A DNA stretch of 64,000 bases from Varibaculum cambriense DSM 15806. Its GTDB lineage: Bacteria; Actinomycetota; Actinomycetes; Actinomycetales; Actinomycetaceae. Each line of letters starts with the position of its first letter. Position 1 is the stretch's first letter. Below the pieces are notes generated by a model. That model saw only the letters and a list, made by a program, of their open reading frames with translations. It did no database searches and was not told the origin of the DNA. The translations under genes were made by a program, and so were the position numbers. The stretch spans positions 1,097,666-1,161,665 of the forward strand of contig NZ_ATUF01000002.1 in assembly GCF_000420065.1 (NCBI RefSeq). Reading direction: 5' to 3'. This document shows, piece after piece, positions 45,430 through 55,061 of the stretch.

Positions 45430-46227
45430 ATGGAACAGATCCCCATGAAAGTAGATTCTCAGTTCACGCGTAGCGACTACCTGAAATCTTGGGCAGTTCA
45501 TGCCTTCACCGCCTCCGGGGTGGTCTGGGCTGGGTGCGCGGTACTTGCCTTAATGCGCCACGACTACCTGCAAATGTGGGGTTGGCTGGCGATTAGTCTG
45601 ATTGTTGATGGCTTGGATGGAACCCTGGCGCGGCGTTATCGGGTTAAAGAAGTTATTCCCTGGTTTGATGGTTCCGCTCTAGACCTTATCGTCGACTACT
45701 TGACCTGGACATTTATTCCCGCAATTTTCATGTCTCAAACCTTAGTTTTCGCCCCGGGAACTCCCGGTAAGGGAATTGACTTGATAGTGACAGAATTGCT
45801 GATGGTAGCAGTTTGTGCCTCCTCCATGTTTTGCTACTGCAATAAGAAAGCCAAAAGTTCCGATAACTATTTCGTGGGATTCCCGGCCGCCTGGAATATC
45901 GTAATCCTCTATCTATATCTGGTGGCGTTGCCCTGGTGGTTCAACCTGACAATCGTGCTGCTGTTTATTGTGTTAACGCTTTCTCCGCTTACTTTCTGTC
46001 ACCCCTTCCGGGTAGAAAAACTGCGGTGGCTCAATATTTTGTCAGTGGTAATTTGGCTGGCCTGCATTATTTGGCTGACTATTTACTTCCCCGAACGTAA
46101 CCCCTTCGTGTGGTGGGCATGGTGGATTAGTGGCATTTACTTTATCGGGAACGGCGTGATCCGTACTTTTGTAGGTCCGCAAGCGGAACGCAAGCAGGCG
46201 CAACCAAACCCTAAAGATGTCAGTTAG
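45430..46227 (+). CDS. pcs: phosphatidylcholine-synthase-like CDP-alcohol phosphatidyltransferase
   Basis: 265 residues, about eight helices. The CDP-alcohol phosphotransferase motif is present in the Pcs form: VDGLDGTLARRYRVKEVIPW, then FDGSALDLIVDYLTWTFIPA, with four aspartates. Pcs joins choline to CDP-diacylglycerol in one step and makes phosphatidylcholine in the membrane. CAAAAT (45417-45422) ends 7 nt before the ATG, so the mRNA may be leaderless. The 3' end overlaps the convergent gene at 46220 by 8 nt. If active, it implies choline uptake. Confidence 0.82.
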   Translation: MEQIPMKVDSQFTRSDYLKSWAVHAFTASGVVWAGCAVLALMRHDYLQMWGWLAISLIVDGLDGTLARRYRVKEVIPWFDGSALDLIVDYLTWTFIPAIFMSQTLVFAPGTPGKGIDLIVTELLMVAVCASSMFCYCNKKAKSSDNYFVGFPAAWNIVILYLYLVALPWWFNLTIVLLFIVLTLSPLTFCHPFRVEKLRWLNILSVVIWLACIIWLTIYFPERNPFVWWAWWISGIYFIGNGVIRTFVGPQAERKQAQPNPKDVS

Positions 46228-47224
46228 TTCCGGTTTCTTGTGGGTTTAGTAAAAAATTCACCAGGTAACGTTCGCGTAGATATTTGGAGCCTTCTACAAA
46301 GAACCCAGAAATAATAAATAAAATGACGATTACTATCACGTATGTAGGGTAATCTTTGCCGGTCATAGCGAAATATACATAGGGAGCCGCGAAAGTAATC
46401 GCGGTAGTAAACGTACCTACGATGCGAACCATTTGGCGCTTGGCGGTAAACATGGCCAGTACCCCCCAGGTGTAGGGGATAGCAGTAACAATATCCATAG
46501 TCCATAGCACCAGCAGAGATCCATGAAACTCTTTTACTAGACTCACCGGTAACACCCGCAGGCTGGAGTAGGTAATTACCACCAGATAAGCCAGCACCTT
46601 GGGGTCAGTTAGCCATTTTACTAGCGGTGAACGCCGAGTCTCGATAATCCCACAGGCCTTCAGGCCACCCGATATCTTAGGAGGAAGATGGGTCGCATCA
46701 ATCCCCAAAAATGCGTGGCGGATACGCTGCCGGGCATGAACACTCAGACCTTCCCAACGGTCAATGATCGCTTTCAGCAGGTCTTCAGGATCGAGCATCC
46801 AGGGGATTTTGGTAGCTTCTTCCTGCGGAGAGCTAATAATCGCTCCCACTAGTCGCCGGGGATAATCCCGGCCATTAGGGTATTGCGCGACATCAAGGAT
46901 TCTTCCAGTACCTAGCATCCGAGAAAACCGTTCGGCCTCTTCTCGGGTGCCGGCCCCCAGCCATACCGTGAAAGCCCTCTGTAAATCTGCCCGTAGCTGC
47001 CCTAAGAATTGGTCGCCCTCTTTCGTCGCCAGGAAGTGGTCAAGGCTCTGTTCCGGAAGAGAAAATAGCCAAGAAACATCCCGGGTGCAGCCGCGTCCCA
47101 GTTCAGAGATGCGGTGCAAACCGGCACTGCGACAAATAACCACCGGATCCAAGGCATATTTGGATACCACAGCGAGATCGGTGAGCTTTTGCCCATTTTT
47201 GAAGGAGGGATCGATCATCGCCAT
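46220..47224 (-). CDS. membrane protein of unknown function, 334 aa
   Basis: The N-terminal 200 residues are soluble. They start with MAMIDPSFKNGQKLTDLAVV, have a helical body (LRADLQRAFTVWLGAGTREE) and read like an intracellular regulatory domain. Four helices follow at about 205-320 (VLAYLVVITYSSLRVL, LLVLWTMDIVTAIPYTWGVL, VGTFTTAITFAAPYVYF, YVIVIVILFIISGFFV). It is not a family I recognise. The stop overlaps the pcs stop tail-to-tail by 8 nt. The start codon lies 76 nt from the divergent flavodoxin. The pairing with pcs may hint at a lipid-related role, but this is a guess. Confidence 0.7.
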   Translation of the reverse strand: MAMIDPSFKNGQKLTDLAVVSKYALDPVVICRSAGLHRISELGRGCTRDVSWLFSLPEQSLDHFLATKEGDQFLGQLRADLQRAFTVWLGAGTREEAERFSRMLGTGRILDVAQYPNGRDYPRRLVGAIISSPQEEATKIPWMLDPEDLLKAIIDRWEGLSVHARQRIRHAFLGIDATHLPPKISGGLKACGIIETRRSPLVKWLTDPKVLAYLVVITYSSLRVLPVSLVKEFHGSLLVLWTMDIVTAIPYTWGVLAMFTAKRQMVRIVGTFTTAITFAAPYVYFAMTGKDYPTYVIVIVILFIISGFFVEGSKYLRERYLVNFLLNPQETGTN

Positions 47225-47300
47225 GGCTTCAAGTCTATGAGAAATCTAGAAATTCCGGTCTTTTCGCGACAAGAAAGAAAAAAATGGTCATACTAGAGAT

Positions 47301-47789
47301 ATGAAGGTTTTAGTAACTATCGCGTCCAAGCATGGAGCGACGGAAGAAGTTGGAAAAGTTATTGTAGAGGAACTGGAGAATGCCGGTCTGGAAGTGGATC
47401 TGGAAAAACCAGAAGAAGTCTACAGTCTAGATGGATACGGAGCAGTCATTATTGGCTCAGCGGTTTATCTAACCAAATGGATGGATAATGCCAATGACTT
47501 TTGTCGCCGCTTTGCTTCGGAACTGCGCCGCACGCCGCTGTGGGCATTTTCGGTAGGGCTGTCGGGAGTACCGAAAGACAAAGTCCAAGACCCCTCGCGG
47601 GTTGGTCCGGTACTTTTGAATATTGAGCCCAAAGAGTACATTACTTTCCCCGGCAGACTTGACCCCACGGAGCTGTCTTTGCGCGAGCGCACCGTAGCCC
47701 GCCTGGGGGGAGCCGTTGAGGGCGACTTCCGTGATGACCACTTAGTCCGCGACTGGGCAAAGAAAATTATTAAAGAAATCAAGGCTTAG
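47301..47789 (+). CDS. flavodoxin-domain protein (HemG-like)
   Basis: 162 residues, one flavodoxin domain. VTIASKHGATEEVGKVI has the FMN phosphate loop, and IIGSAVYLTKWMDNAN is the second FMN loop typical of menaquinone-dependent protoporphyrinogen oxidase (HemG) and similar flavodoxins. Without neighbouring haem genes the substrate is open. CATACT at 47289-47294 ends 7 nt before the ATG, so the mRNA looks leaderless. A 27-bp perfect hairpin follows the gene. Confidence 0.85.
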   Translation: MKVLVTIASKHGATEEVGKVIVEELENAGLEVDLEKPEEVYSLDGYGAVIIGSAVYLTKWMDNANDFCRRFASELRRTPLWAFSVGLSGVPKDKVQDPSRVGPVLLNIEPKEYITFPGRLDPTELSLRERTVARLGGAVEGDFRDDHLVRDWAKKIIKEIKA

Positions 47790-47811
47790 ACCTTTTCCTT
47801 TTCTTTCGATA

Positions 47812-47870
47812 CTGTCCGCAGGTTGGCACCTAGCGAGAATTCCTCGCTAGGTGCCAACCTGCGGACAGTT
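47812..47870 (+). terminator. 27-bp perfect hairpin after the flavodoxin gene
   Basis: Arms 47812-47838 and 47844-47870 are exact inverted copies, 27 bp each, with a 5-nt loop AATTC. TTGTATATATAG follows. The stem is much longer than needed for a terminator. Confidence 0.85.
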
Positions 47871-47972
47871 GTATATATAGAGGTGGTTGAGGGACGGTTG
47901 TGCAAAGTTGATCCGGTTTTGTAGCGCCCAGCTTTTATAGGTGTCTCTAGTCACAGCCTCGCCCGGCAGTTA

Positions 47973-48006
47973 TGTATAAGTATTCAATACTTGATATAAA
48001 TATTCA
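47973..48006 (+). promoter_or_regulatory. two ARG-box-like operators overlapping the argC promoter
   Basis: TGTATAAGTATTCA (47973-47986) differs at one position from the ARG-box TGAAT-N4-ATTCA. TGATATAAATATTCA (47992-48006) is a second, imperfect one. Their centres are about 20 bp apart, two helical turns, as usual for an ArgR hexamer. TATAAA (47995-48000) inside the second box is the likely -10, so ArgR plus arginine would block transcription. The ATG of argC (48009) lies 8 nt after this -10. Confidence 0.75.
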
Positions 48007-48008
48007 CT

Positions 48009-49067
48009 ATGAAGGTATCAATTATTGGTGCTAGCGGATTTGCCGGCGGAGAGATCCTGCGGATAGTTGCTGCCCACCCCGTCTTTGAGGTTGACCAGCT
48101 GTGCGCGTCCTCCTCGGTAGGCAAAAAGCTAGGGGAATTTCATCCCCAACTTCCGCAATTAGCGCAGCAGGAATTAAAAGCAGTTGACCCGGGGGTGCTA
48201 AAAGACAGCGCCGTGATTTTCTTGGCTCTCCCGCACGGACAATCCGGGAAAATAGCGGAACAGTTACGTGCGGCCGGGGTGGAAAGCCTGCTGGTAGATT
48301 GCGGAGCCGATCATCGGCTCACTTCCCAAGACGCCTGGGACCACTACTATGGCGGTGAATACTGTGGGGCCTGGACCTATGGGATGCCGGAACTGCAGGG
48401 CTTCGGTGGTTCGAGTCAGCGCCAGCTGTTGGAACAAACTAAGCAGATCGCAGTTCCTGGCTGTAACGTAACTGCCGTTACCTTGGCCTTTCAGCCGCTG
48501 GTGGCCGCGGGCTTGATAGATCCGGAAGATATTGTGGCCACCTTAGCGGTGGGGTATTCCGGGGCCGGAAAATCGCTAAAGCCACACCTTTTGGCCACCT
48601 CTGCCCTGGGAAACGCCCAACCCTATGCAGTGGGCGGAACTCATCGACACATCCCTGAAATCGCGCAAAATTTTGCAGTTAGTAGCGGCAGAAACGCTAG
48701 CGACTACAAAGTCACCCTTACTCCGGTGTTAGTGCCCATGTCGCGGGGAATCTTGGCGACCGTAACCGCCGGGGCTACCGAAAAAACTTCTACGAAGCAG
48801 CTGCACGCCCTCTATCAAGATTTTTATCAAGAAGAAAACCTTATTCAGGTACTTCCAGCCGGTATTTGGCCGCAAACCCAAGCGGTGACCGGAAGTGCGA
48901 ACGTGCAGGTACAGGTGGCGCTAGATCAGCGTTCCGGCAAGATTATTGCCCTTAGCGCCCTCGATAACTTGGGTAAAGGCACCGCGCAGGCTGCCGTGCA
49001 ATCAGCGAACCTAGCGCTGGGCCTGCCCGAATATAGCGGCATTAACCAGATTGGAGTTGCCCCATGA
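48009..49067 (+). CDS. argC: N-acetyl-gamma-glutamyl-phosphate reductase
   Basis: 352 residues. Third step of arginine synthesis: reduction of N-acetylglutamyl phosphate with NADPH. The N-terminal IIGASGFAGGEILRIVAAHP is the dinucleotide loop and IAVPGCNVTAVTLAFQPL holds the catalytic cysteine. The gene heads the arg operon. There is no ribosome site, and its ATG directly follows the -10/ARG-box, so the operon mRNA is probably leaderless. argJ overlaps its last codons by 4 nt (ATGA). Confidence 0.96.
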   Translation: MKVSIIGASGFAGGEILRIVAAHPVFEVDQLCASSSVGKKLGEFHPQLPQLAQQELKAVDPGVLKDSAVIFLALPHGQSGKIAEQLRAAGVESLLVDCGADHRLTSQDAWDHYYGGEYCGAWTYGMPELQGFGGSSQRQLLEQTKQIAVPGCNVTAVTLAFQPLVAAGLIDPEDIVATLAVGYSGAGKSLKPHLLATSALGNAQPYAVGGTHRHIPEIAQNFAVSSGRNASDYKVTLTPVLVPMSRGILATVTAGATEKTSTKQLHALYQDFYQEENLIQVLPAGIWPQTQAVTGSANVQVQVALDQRSGKIIALSALDNLGKGTAQAAVQSANLALGLPEYSGINQIGVAP

Positions 49068-50245
49068 AAAACGATAAAAGACTCCAAGGCGTAACCAGCA
49101 TACCGGGATTCAAGGCCTGTGGAATCGCTTCCGGGATGCGTCGCAGCGGACGCAAGGACTTAGCCCTCGTCCTCAACACTGGGAAAAATCCGGTGGCCGC
49201 CGGGGTGTTTACCTCCAATCGTTTCGCGGCCGCTCCCGTACTTTACTCGCGGGCAGTGCTCAGTAAAGGGGCTACCGGGATGCGCTCGGTAGTGCTTAAC
49301 TCCGGCAGCGCCAATGCTTGTACCGGGGAAAACGGTCTTAAAGATACGGTGGCCACCGCGAAAGCAGTTGGAACAGCCCTGGAAATGGATCCGCGGCAAG
49401 TACTGGTGTGCTCTACCGGGATGATTGGGACGCCCCTGCCGATGGACAAGATGCTCTCCGGGATTGAAACTGCGGCCGCCAGTCTTAGCGAAGAGGGCGG
49501 CGCTGATGCCTCTTGGGCGATTCTCACCACCGATAACGAACCGAAAACTGTTCATTACCAGGCAGACGGCTACCAAATTGGGGGGATGGCGAAAGGAGCC
49601 GGTATGTTAGCCCCGGCTCTGGCCACCATGCTTTGTGTGATCACCACCGACGCCCTCCTCGATGCTGAAACTGCCCAAAAAGCGCTGGAAGTGGCCTGTG
49701 CGAAAACCTTTAACCGGCTAGATTCTGATGGGTGCATGTCCACCAACGACACCGTGATTTTGCTGGCCTCCGGGGAAAGTGGAAAAGTCCCCAGCGGATT
49801 TACCGCGGCACTGACCGAAACCTGCGCCCAGTTGGCGCGCAAGCTCGCTGATGACGCGGAAGGGGCACAGCACACCGTAGAGATCGCGGTTACCGAAGCC
49901 GAAAACGAAGCCGGCGCTTTGATCGCGGCGAAAACTATTTCCCGCTCAAACCTGGTAAAAACCGCTATCGCCGGATGCGACCCGAACTGGGGCAGAATCG
50001 TTTCCGAACTGGGAACCGTTCCCGAAAGTGTTTGCCCCTACGACCCCTCCAAAGTATCGGTGCTGTTCAACGGGGTACAAGTATGTAAAAACGGCGCCGC
50101 CTGGGGCAGCCGGGAAGACGTCCCCTTTGACAGTCGCGAGGTGCATTTAGAGGTACGCCTAGGAGCTGGAAAAGCTCAGGCCAGCGTGCTAACCAACGAT
50201 CTTACCCACGAATATATTCATATCAATGCGGACTATTCATCATGA
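49064..50245 (+). CDS. argJ: glutamate N-acetyltransferase/ornithine acetyltransferase
   Basis: 393 residues. It transfers acetyl from N-acetylornithine to glutamate, which recycles the acetyl group, so no separate ArgE is needed; whether it also uses acetyl-CoA cannot be told. The precursor cleaves itself at ALATMLCVITTDA, where the Thr of TML becomes the N-terminal nucleophile of the beta chain. SGCMSTNDTVILLASGESG-type sequence in the beta chain fits. It is coupled by ATGA overlap to argC before and argB after. Confidence 0.96.
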   Translation: MKNDKRLQGVTSIPGFKACGIASGMRRSGRKDLALVLNTGKNPVAAGVFTSNRFAAAPVLYSRAVLSKGATGMRSVVLNSGSANACTGENGLKDTVATAKAVGTALEMDPRQVLVCSTGMIGTPLPMDKMLSGIETAAASLSEEGGADASWAILTTDNEPKTVHYQADGYQIGGMAKGAGMLAPALATMLCVITTDALLDAETAQKALEVACAKTFNRLDSDGCMSTNDTVILLASGESGKVPSGFTAALTETCAQLARKLADDAEGAQHTVEIAVTEAENEAGALIAAKTISRSNLVKTAIAGCDPNWGRIVSELGTVPESVCPYDPSKVSVLFNGVQVCKNGAAWGSREDVPFDSREVHLEVRLGAGKAQASVLTNDLTHEYIHINADYSS

Positions 50246-51138
50246 GTGCAAAAAACCTATCTGCCGGAGATAAAGCCGGAATCCTGCTAGAAACCCTGCC
50301 GTGGCTGCGCGAATATTCCGGCTCGCGAATCGTTATCAAATACGGTGGCAATGCCATGATCTCCGAAGACCTCAAGGCAGCTTTCGCCCAGGATGTAAGC
50401 TTCCTGCATGAATGGGGGATTGAACCCATAGTTGTTCATGGCGGCGGGCCTCAAATCAGTTCTATGCTGAAAACTTTGGGGATCGAGGCTCCTTTCGTCT
50501 CCGGTCTGCGAGTCACCAGCCCGGAAGTAATGAAAGTTGTGCGGATGGTGCTCACCGGGATGGTGCAGCGGGAACTGGTCTCCCTACTCAATGAAAAATC
50601 GATTGCCGCGATTGGCATCTCCGGAGAGGACGGGGCATTCCTGCGGGCAGTCAAAAAAAGTGCCACAGTAGCAGGAAAGCCTGTCGACTTAGGGTTAGTT
50701 GGGCAAGTGACCGCAGTTGACCCCGGCCCAATAGAAGATTTACTACAGTCCGGACGGATCCCGGTAGTGTCCTCAATCGCAGTCAATCAAGACAACCCCA
50801 CGCAGGTGTTAAATATCAATGCGGATCTAGCAGCCGCTGCGGTCGCGGGAGCTATAGGGGCTAAGAAGTTGATCGTACTCACCGATGTAAAAGGGCTCTA
50901 TCGTAACTGGCCAGACCCGAATACCCGGATCTCACAGATAAAAGCCAGTGAAGCCGCCGAAATGTTACCTACCTTGGAAGCGGGAATGCGCCCCAAGGTA
51001 CAGGCCTGCATCCAGGCCTGTGAGCAAGGGGTACCCCGAGCCACCATTATTGATGGGCGAGTGCCGCACTCGATGTTGCTAGAAATCTTCACCGATACCG
51101 GATTTGGAACTATGGTGATGGGAGATAACCATGACTAA
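50242..51138 (+). CDS. argB: acetylglutamate kinase
   Basis: 298 residues of the amino-acid kinase fold. It phosphorylates N-acetylglutamate and is the usual feedback target of arginine. IVIKYGGNAM is the lysine-glycine phosphate loop and IVVHGGGPQISSML the substrate loop. Near the C-terminus ATIIDGRVPHSMLLEIFTD is the family ending. The N-terminal helix (LETLPWLREYSGSR) matches arginine-sensitive hexameric forms. It overlaps argJ (4 nt) and argD (8 nt). Confidence 0.96.
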   Translation: MSAKNLSAGDKAGILLETLPWLREYSGSRIVIKYGGNAMISEDLKAAFAQDVSFLHEWGIEPIVVHGGGPQISSMLKTLGIEAPFVSGLRVTSPEVMKVVRMVLTGMVQRELVSLLNEKSIAAIGISGEDGAFLRAVKKSATVAGKPVDLGLVGQVTAVDPGPIEDLLQSGRIPVVSSIAVNQDNPTQVLNINADLAAAAVAGAIGAKKLIVLTDVKGLYRNWPDPNTRISQIKASEAAEMLPTLEAGMRPKVQACIQACEQGVPRATIIDGRVPHSMLLEIFTDTGFGTMVMGDNHD

Positions 51139-52378
51139 TGCCGAATGGATAGGCGCCTATCAAGAAAACCTGTTAGGGGTTTTCGGGCAGCCGCAAGCCT
51201 GCTTTACGCACGGTAAAGGCAGTAGGGTGTGGGACGCCGACGGGGAAGAATACCTAGATTTATTGGCGGGGATTGCGGTTAATGCCCTCGGATACGCCCA
51301 TCCAGAAATAGTGAAGACTATCGGGGAGCAGGTCAGCCGCTTTACCCACGTTTCTAACTTTTTCACTACCCCGCAGCAGGTAGAGGCCGCGGCGGCAGTA
51401 AAAAGAATCTGCGCTGCCGGATGGTCAAGTCAGACGAGCGAAAAAATCGCTGCCCAGGCGCGGGTGTTGTTTGTTAACTCCGGAACCGAAGCCAATGAGG
51501 CCGCCTTGAAAATGGCGCTAGCTGCTCAGCCGGGAGGCCGGGCGATTGCGCTAAAAGGCGCATTTCATGGCCGCACCCTGGGGTCGCTTTCACTGACCTA
51601 TAAAGCTCCTTACCGTGAGCCTTTTGCTCCCTTCGTCGGCCCTACGGAGTTCGTAGAGGCTTCGGTAGCCGGCATTCAGGGAGTAGATCCGAAAGGAATA
51701 TCCGCGATCTTCCTGGAACCACTACAAGGCGAAGCAGGCGTAATCCCCCTAGCCCCCGCAGTTTTAGCGGCCGCACGCCAGCTCGCCGACCAAACCGGCG
51801 CCCTACTAATTTTTGACGAAGTACAAACCGGGATGGGTAGATGCGGAAAATGGCTTGCCCACCAGGGGATTTATCATGACGGAAAAGAAATAATCCCGGA
51901 TGTGGTGACCCTGGCGAAAGGCCTAGGTGCCGGGGTGCCGGTGGGGGCTTGCGTAGCGATGAACCAGCGCGCTGCCAGCGCCCTCAAACCGGGAAGTCAC
52001 GGCACCACTTTCGGAGGGAACCCGCTGGTAAGTGCAGTAATAACGCGTACCATCACCCTGATGGAGGAACTGGATTTGCCGGCTCACGTCGCTAAAGTGG
52101 GGGACGCCTGGATGCGGGCGATCGCCGAAGCGCAAATCCCGGGGATCAAAACGACCCGGGGGCAAGGACTGTTACGCGGCCTCGTCCTCGAAAAAAATGT
52201 TGCCCCCCAGCTCGCAAAAGCACTGTTTAAGGCGGGATTTATCGTCAATGCTCCGGCGGCGAATATTATTCGCTTGGCGCCGCCCCTAATTATTGAACTC
52301 GAGGAAGCAAAAACCCTAATACCGGCGTTAAAAGAAGCGCTCACGCAGGTAGAACTAGACCTAGCAAAAGGAGAATAA
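51131..52378 (+). CDS. argD: acetylornithine aminotransferase
   Basis: 415 residues, class III PLP aminotransferase. It makes N-acetylornithine from the semialdehyde with glutamate. [20 protein letters not shown] and [16 protein letters not shown] (Schiff-base Lys) are diagnostic, with [16 protein letters not shown] for the phosphate clamp. It starts 8 nt inside argB. argG follows after 2 nt; argF, which in many actinobacteria lies next, is absent. Confidence 0.96.
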   Translation: MTNAEWIGAYQENLLGVFGQPQACFTHGKGSRVWDADGEEYLDLLAGIAVNALGYAHPEIVKTIGEQVSRFTHVSNFFTTPQQVEAAAAVKRICAAGWSSQTSEKIAAQARVLFVNSGTEANEAALKMALAAQPGGRAIALKGAFHGRTLGSLSLTYKAPYREPFAPFVGPTEFVEASVAGIQGVDPKGISAIFLEPLQGEAGVIPLAPAVLAAARQLADQTGALLIFDEVQTGMGRCGKWLAHQGIYHDGKEIIPDVVTLAKGLGAGVPVGACVAMNQRAASALKPGSHGTTFGGNPLVSAVITRTITLMEELDLPAHVAKVGDAWMRAIAEAQIPGIKTTRGQGLLRGLVLEKNVAPQLAKALFKAGFIVNAPAANIIRLAPPLIIELEEAKTLIPALKEALTQVELDLAKGE

Positions 52379-52380
52379 CC

Positions 52381-53589
52381 ATGAGTAAAGATCGGGTAGT
52401 ACTAGCATATTCGGGCGGATTGGACACGTCGGTGGCCATCGGCTGGATCGGAGAACAAACTGGCAAAGAGGTGATCGCCTGCGCCGTTGACGTAGGGCAA
52501 GGCGGGGAAGACCTGGAGGTAATTCGCCAGCGTGCCCTGGATTGCGGGGCAGTAGATGCGTATGTGGCTGACGCGAAAGATGAGTTCGCCGAAGAATATT
52601 GCCTGCCGGCAATCAAAGCTAATGGTCTTTACATGGATCAATATCCGCTGGTATCTGCGCTTTCTCGGCCGCTGATCTGTAAACACTTGGTGAAAGTAGC
52701 GAAAGACTTTGGTGCCGATACCGTGGCTCATGGTTGCACCGGGAAAGGTAATGACCAGGTACGTTTCGAGGTTTCGCTCACCAGTCAAAACCCGGAAATT
52801 AAATGTATCTCTCCGGTACGTGACCTGGCGCTAACCCGGGACGTGGCTATTAAGTACGCGGAAGAACACGAGCTCCCGATCGAAACCACCAAACATAACC
52901 CCTTCTCGATCGACCAGAACGTGTGGGGGCGCGCAGTAGAAACCGGATACCTAGAGGATCTATGGAATCCGCCCACTAAAGACGTCTATGTTTACACCGA
53001 TGATCCCGCCTATCCACCGATTCCTGACCAGGTAGTTATTAGTTTTAAGCAGGGTGTTCCAGTTGCTTTAGACGGACAAGAAATGTCATCCCTGCAGATT
53101 ATTCAGGAAATGAATCGTCGGGCGGGCGCCCAGGGGATAGGTCGCCTGGATATGGTGGAAGACCGGCTGGTAGGGATTAAGTCGCGGGAAATCTATGAGG
53201 CTCCCGGCGCAGTGGCGCTGATTATTGCCCACCAAAACCTAGAAAACCTGACCTTGGAGCGCGAACAAGGACGCTTTAAACGGCAAGTGGAACAGCGCTG
53301 GTCAGAACTGGTTTATGAAGGCCAATGGTATTCGCCGCTGAAAGGCTCGCTCGATGCCTTCGTAGAGGACAGTCAAAAATACGTCACCGGCGATATCCGG
53401 ATGATTCTGCACGGCGGGCGGGCAGTAGTTGATGGCCGGCGCTCTACAGTCGGCTTGTACGACTTCAACCTGGCGACCTACGATTCAGGAGACAGCTTCG
53501 ACCAGTCCCTCTCGCGGGGATTCATCGGAATCTATGGGCTCTCAACCCAGTTGGCAGCGGCGCGGGAACAAAAAGAAAGCAAGAAATAA
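52381..53589 (+). CDS. argG: argininosuccinate synthase
   Basis: 402 residues. It joins citrulline and aspartate with [21 protein letters not shown] is the N-type ATP pyrophosphatase loop. [14 protein letters not shown] and [14 protein letters not shown] are the substrate-binding blocks. The ribosome site AAAGGAG overlaps the end of argD. argH begins 1 nt after its stop. Confidence 0.97.
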   Translation: MSKDRVVLAYSGGLDTSVAIGWIGEQTGKEVIACAVDVGQGGEDLEVIRQRALDCGAVDAYVADAKDEFAEEYCLPAIKANGLYMDQYPLVSALSRPLICKHLVKVAKDFGADTVAHGCTGKGNDQVRFEVSLTSQNPEIKCISPVRDLALTRDVAIKYAEEHELPIETTKHNPFSIDQNVWGRAVETGYLEDLWNPPTKDVYVYTDDPAYPPIPDQVVISFKQGVPVALDGQEMSSLQIIQEMNRRAGAQGIGRLDMVEDRLVGIKSREIYEAPGAVALIIAHQNLENLTLEREQGRFKRQVEQRWSELVYEGQWYSPLKGSLDAFVEDSQKYVTGDIRMILHGGRAVVDGRRSTVGLYDFNLATYDSGDSFDQSLSRGFIGIYGLSTQLAAAREQKESKK

Positions 53590-53590
53590 T

Positions 53591-55018
53591 ATGAGCGAGC
53601 AGGTATCGCTATGGGGAGGACGCTTCTCGGGCGGCCCTTCCCAGGCTTTAGCGGCACTTTCAGTATCTACCCAGTTCGATTGGCGCCTGGCGCTCTATGA
53701 TTTGGCGGGCTCGCGCGCCCACGCTCGGGCGCTCGCGGGAGCTGGTCTGCTAGACGCGGAAGAACTATCGCAGATGCTGGCAGCTTTAGGGCGGCTGGAA
53801 GAAAAAGTTAAAAGCGGTGCCTTCACCCCGGACCCCGGTGACGAGGACGTGCATACCGCCTTAGAGCGAGGGCTATTAGAGGAGGCCGGAGGGCATCTAG
53901 GAGGAAAACTGCGCGCTGGACGCAGCCGCAACGACCAGATCGCCACCCTCATTCGGATGTACCTACGAAACCAGGCGCGCGCCCTCGCGGAGCGAATCAT
54001 TGAGGTCGCAGAAGCTCTGTTGAGCCAGGCGAAAGCTGCCGGGGATACAGTCATGCCGGGACGCACCCATATGCAGCACGCCCAGCCGGTATTGCTGGCC
54101 CACCAGTTACTTGCCCATGTGTGGCCGCTGTTGCGGGATATCGAGCGTCTTCAGGATTGGGATCGGCGCGCCGCCGCCAGTCCCTACGGATCTGGGGCGC
54201 TCGCAGGTAACACCCTGGGATTGGATCCGGTACAAGTAGGGGAAGACCTGGCCTTTGACCGGGTAGTAGAAAACTCTATAGACGGGACCGCCACTCGCGA
54301 CGTGGTAGCCGAATTTGCGTTCATCTGCGCCCAGACTGGGATCGATATTTCCTCCCTCGCGGAAGAAATCATTATTTGGAACACCAAAGAATTTGGGTAC
54401 GTCACCTTGGATGATGCGTTTTCTACCGGCTCGTCAATCATGCCGCAAAAGAAGAACCCGGACGTGGCAGAACTGGCGCGCGGCAAGGCCGGCCGGATGA
54501 TTGGGGACTTAACCGGACTGCTGACAGTCCTCAAAGGGCTCCCCTTCGCCTATGCGCGTGACCTGCAAGAAGACAAAGAACCAGTTTTCGACCAGATCGA
54601 CACATTAGAAGTACTGTTGCCGGCTGTAAGCGGCATGGTAGCCACTATGGAGATCGACTATCCTCGCCTAGAAGAACTTGCGCCCCAAGGATTTTCGCTG
54701 GCCACTGATATTGCCGAATGGCTAGTGGCGCGAGGAATGCCCTTCCGGAAAGCACATGAAGTATCCGGCGCTTGCGTGCGCAAATGTGAAGAAAACGGGA
54801 TAGAACTAGCGGATTTGAGCGACGAGCAGTTCGCCGCTATCAATCCGCTGCTGACCCCCGAGGTACGGGAAGTGCTCAGCCCCGCCGGTTCCGTGCGGGC
54901 GCGTGCCGGCCGCGGAGGTACGGCACCCGCACAGGTGGCGCGGCAGATCGAATCCGCCGAGCAGCAGATCGCGCGCATCCGCACCGATTTTGCTGGCAAG
55001 CATCTGGAATTTAAGTAG
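53591..55018 (+). CDS. argH: argininosuccinate lyase
   Basis: 475 residues from ATG 53591; an earlier in-frame ATG at 53429 lies within argG and is rejected. The last enzyme of the pathway splits argininosuccinate into arginine and fumarate. [14 protein letters not shown] is the family N-terminus, and [16 protein letters not shown] is the mobile loop with the catalytic serine. It belongs to the same superfamily as FumC at 7.6 kb, whose substrate fumarate it releases. It is the last gene of the arg operon. Confidence 0.97.
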   Translation: MSEQVSLWGGRFSGGPSQALAALSVSTQFDWRLALYDLAGSRAHARALAGAGLLDAEELSQMLAALGRLEEKVKSGAFTPDPGDEDVHTALERGLLEEAGGHLGGKLRAGRSRNDQIATLIRMYLRNQARALAERIIEVAEALLSQAKAAGDTVMPGRTHMQHAQPVLLAHQLLAHVWPLLRDIERLQDWDRRAAASPYGSGALAGNTLGLDPVQVGEDLAFDRVVENSIDGTATRDVVAEFAFICAQTGIDISSLAEEIIIWNTKEFGYVTLDDAFSTGSSIMPQKKNPDVAELARGKAGRMIGDLTGLLTVLKGLPFAYARDLQEDKEPVFDQIDTLEVLLPAVSGMVATMEIDYPRLEELAPQGFSLATDIAEWLVARGMPFRKAHEVSGACVRKCEENGIELADLSDEQFAAINPLLTPEVREVLSPAGSVRARAGRGGTAPAQVARQIESAEQQIARIRTDFAGKHLEFK

Positions 55019-55061
55019 TCCCTTGCTTAATAGCCGCGCGTGGGGGCGGATTTTGCGTTCT

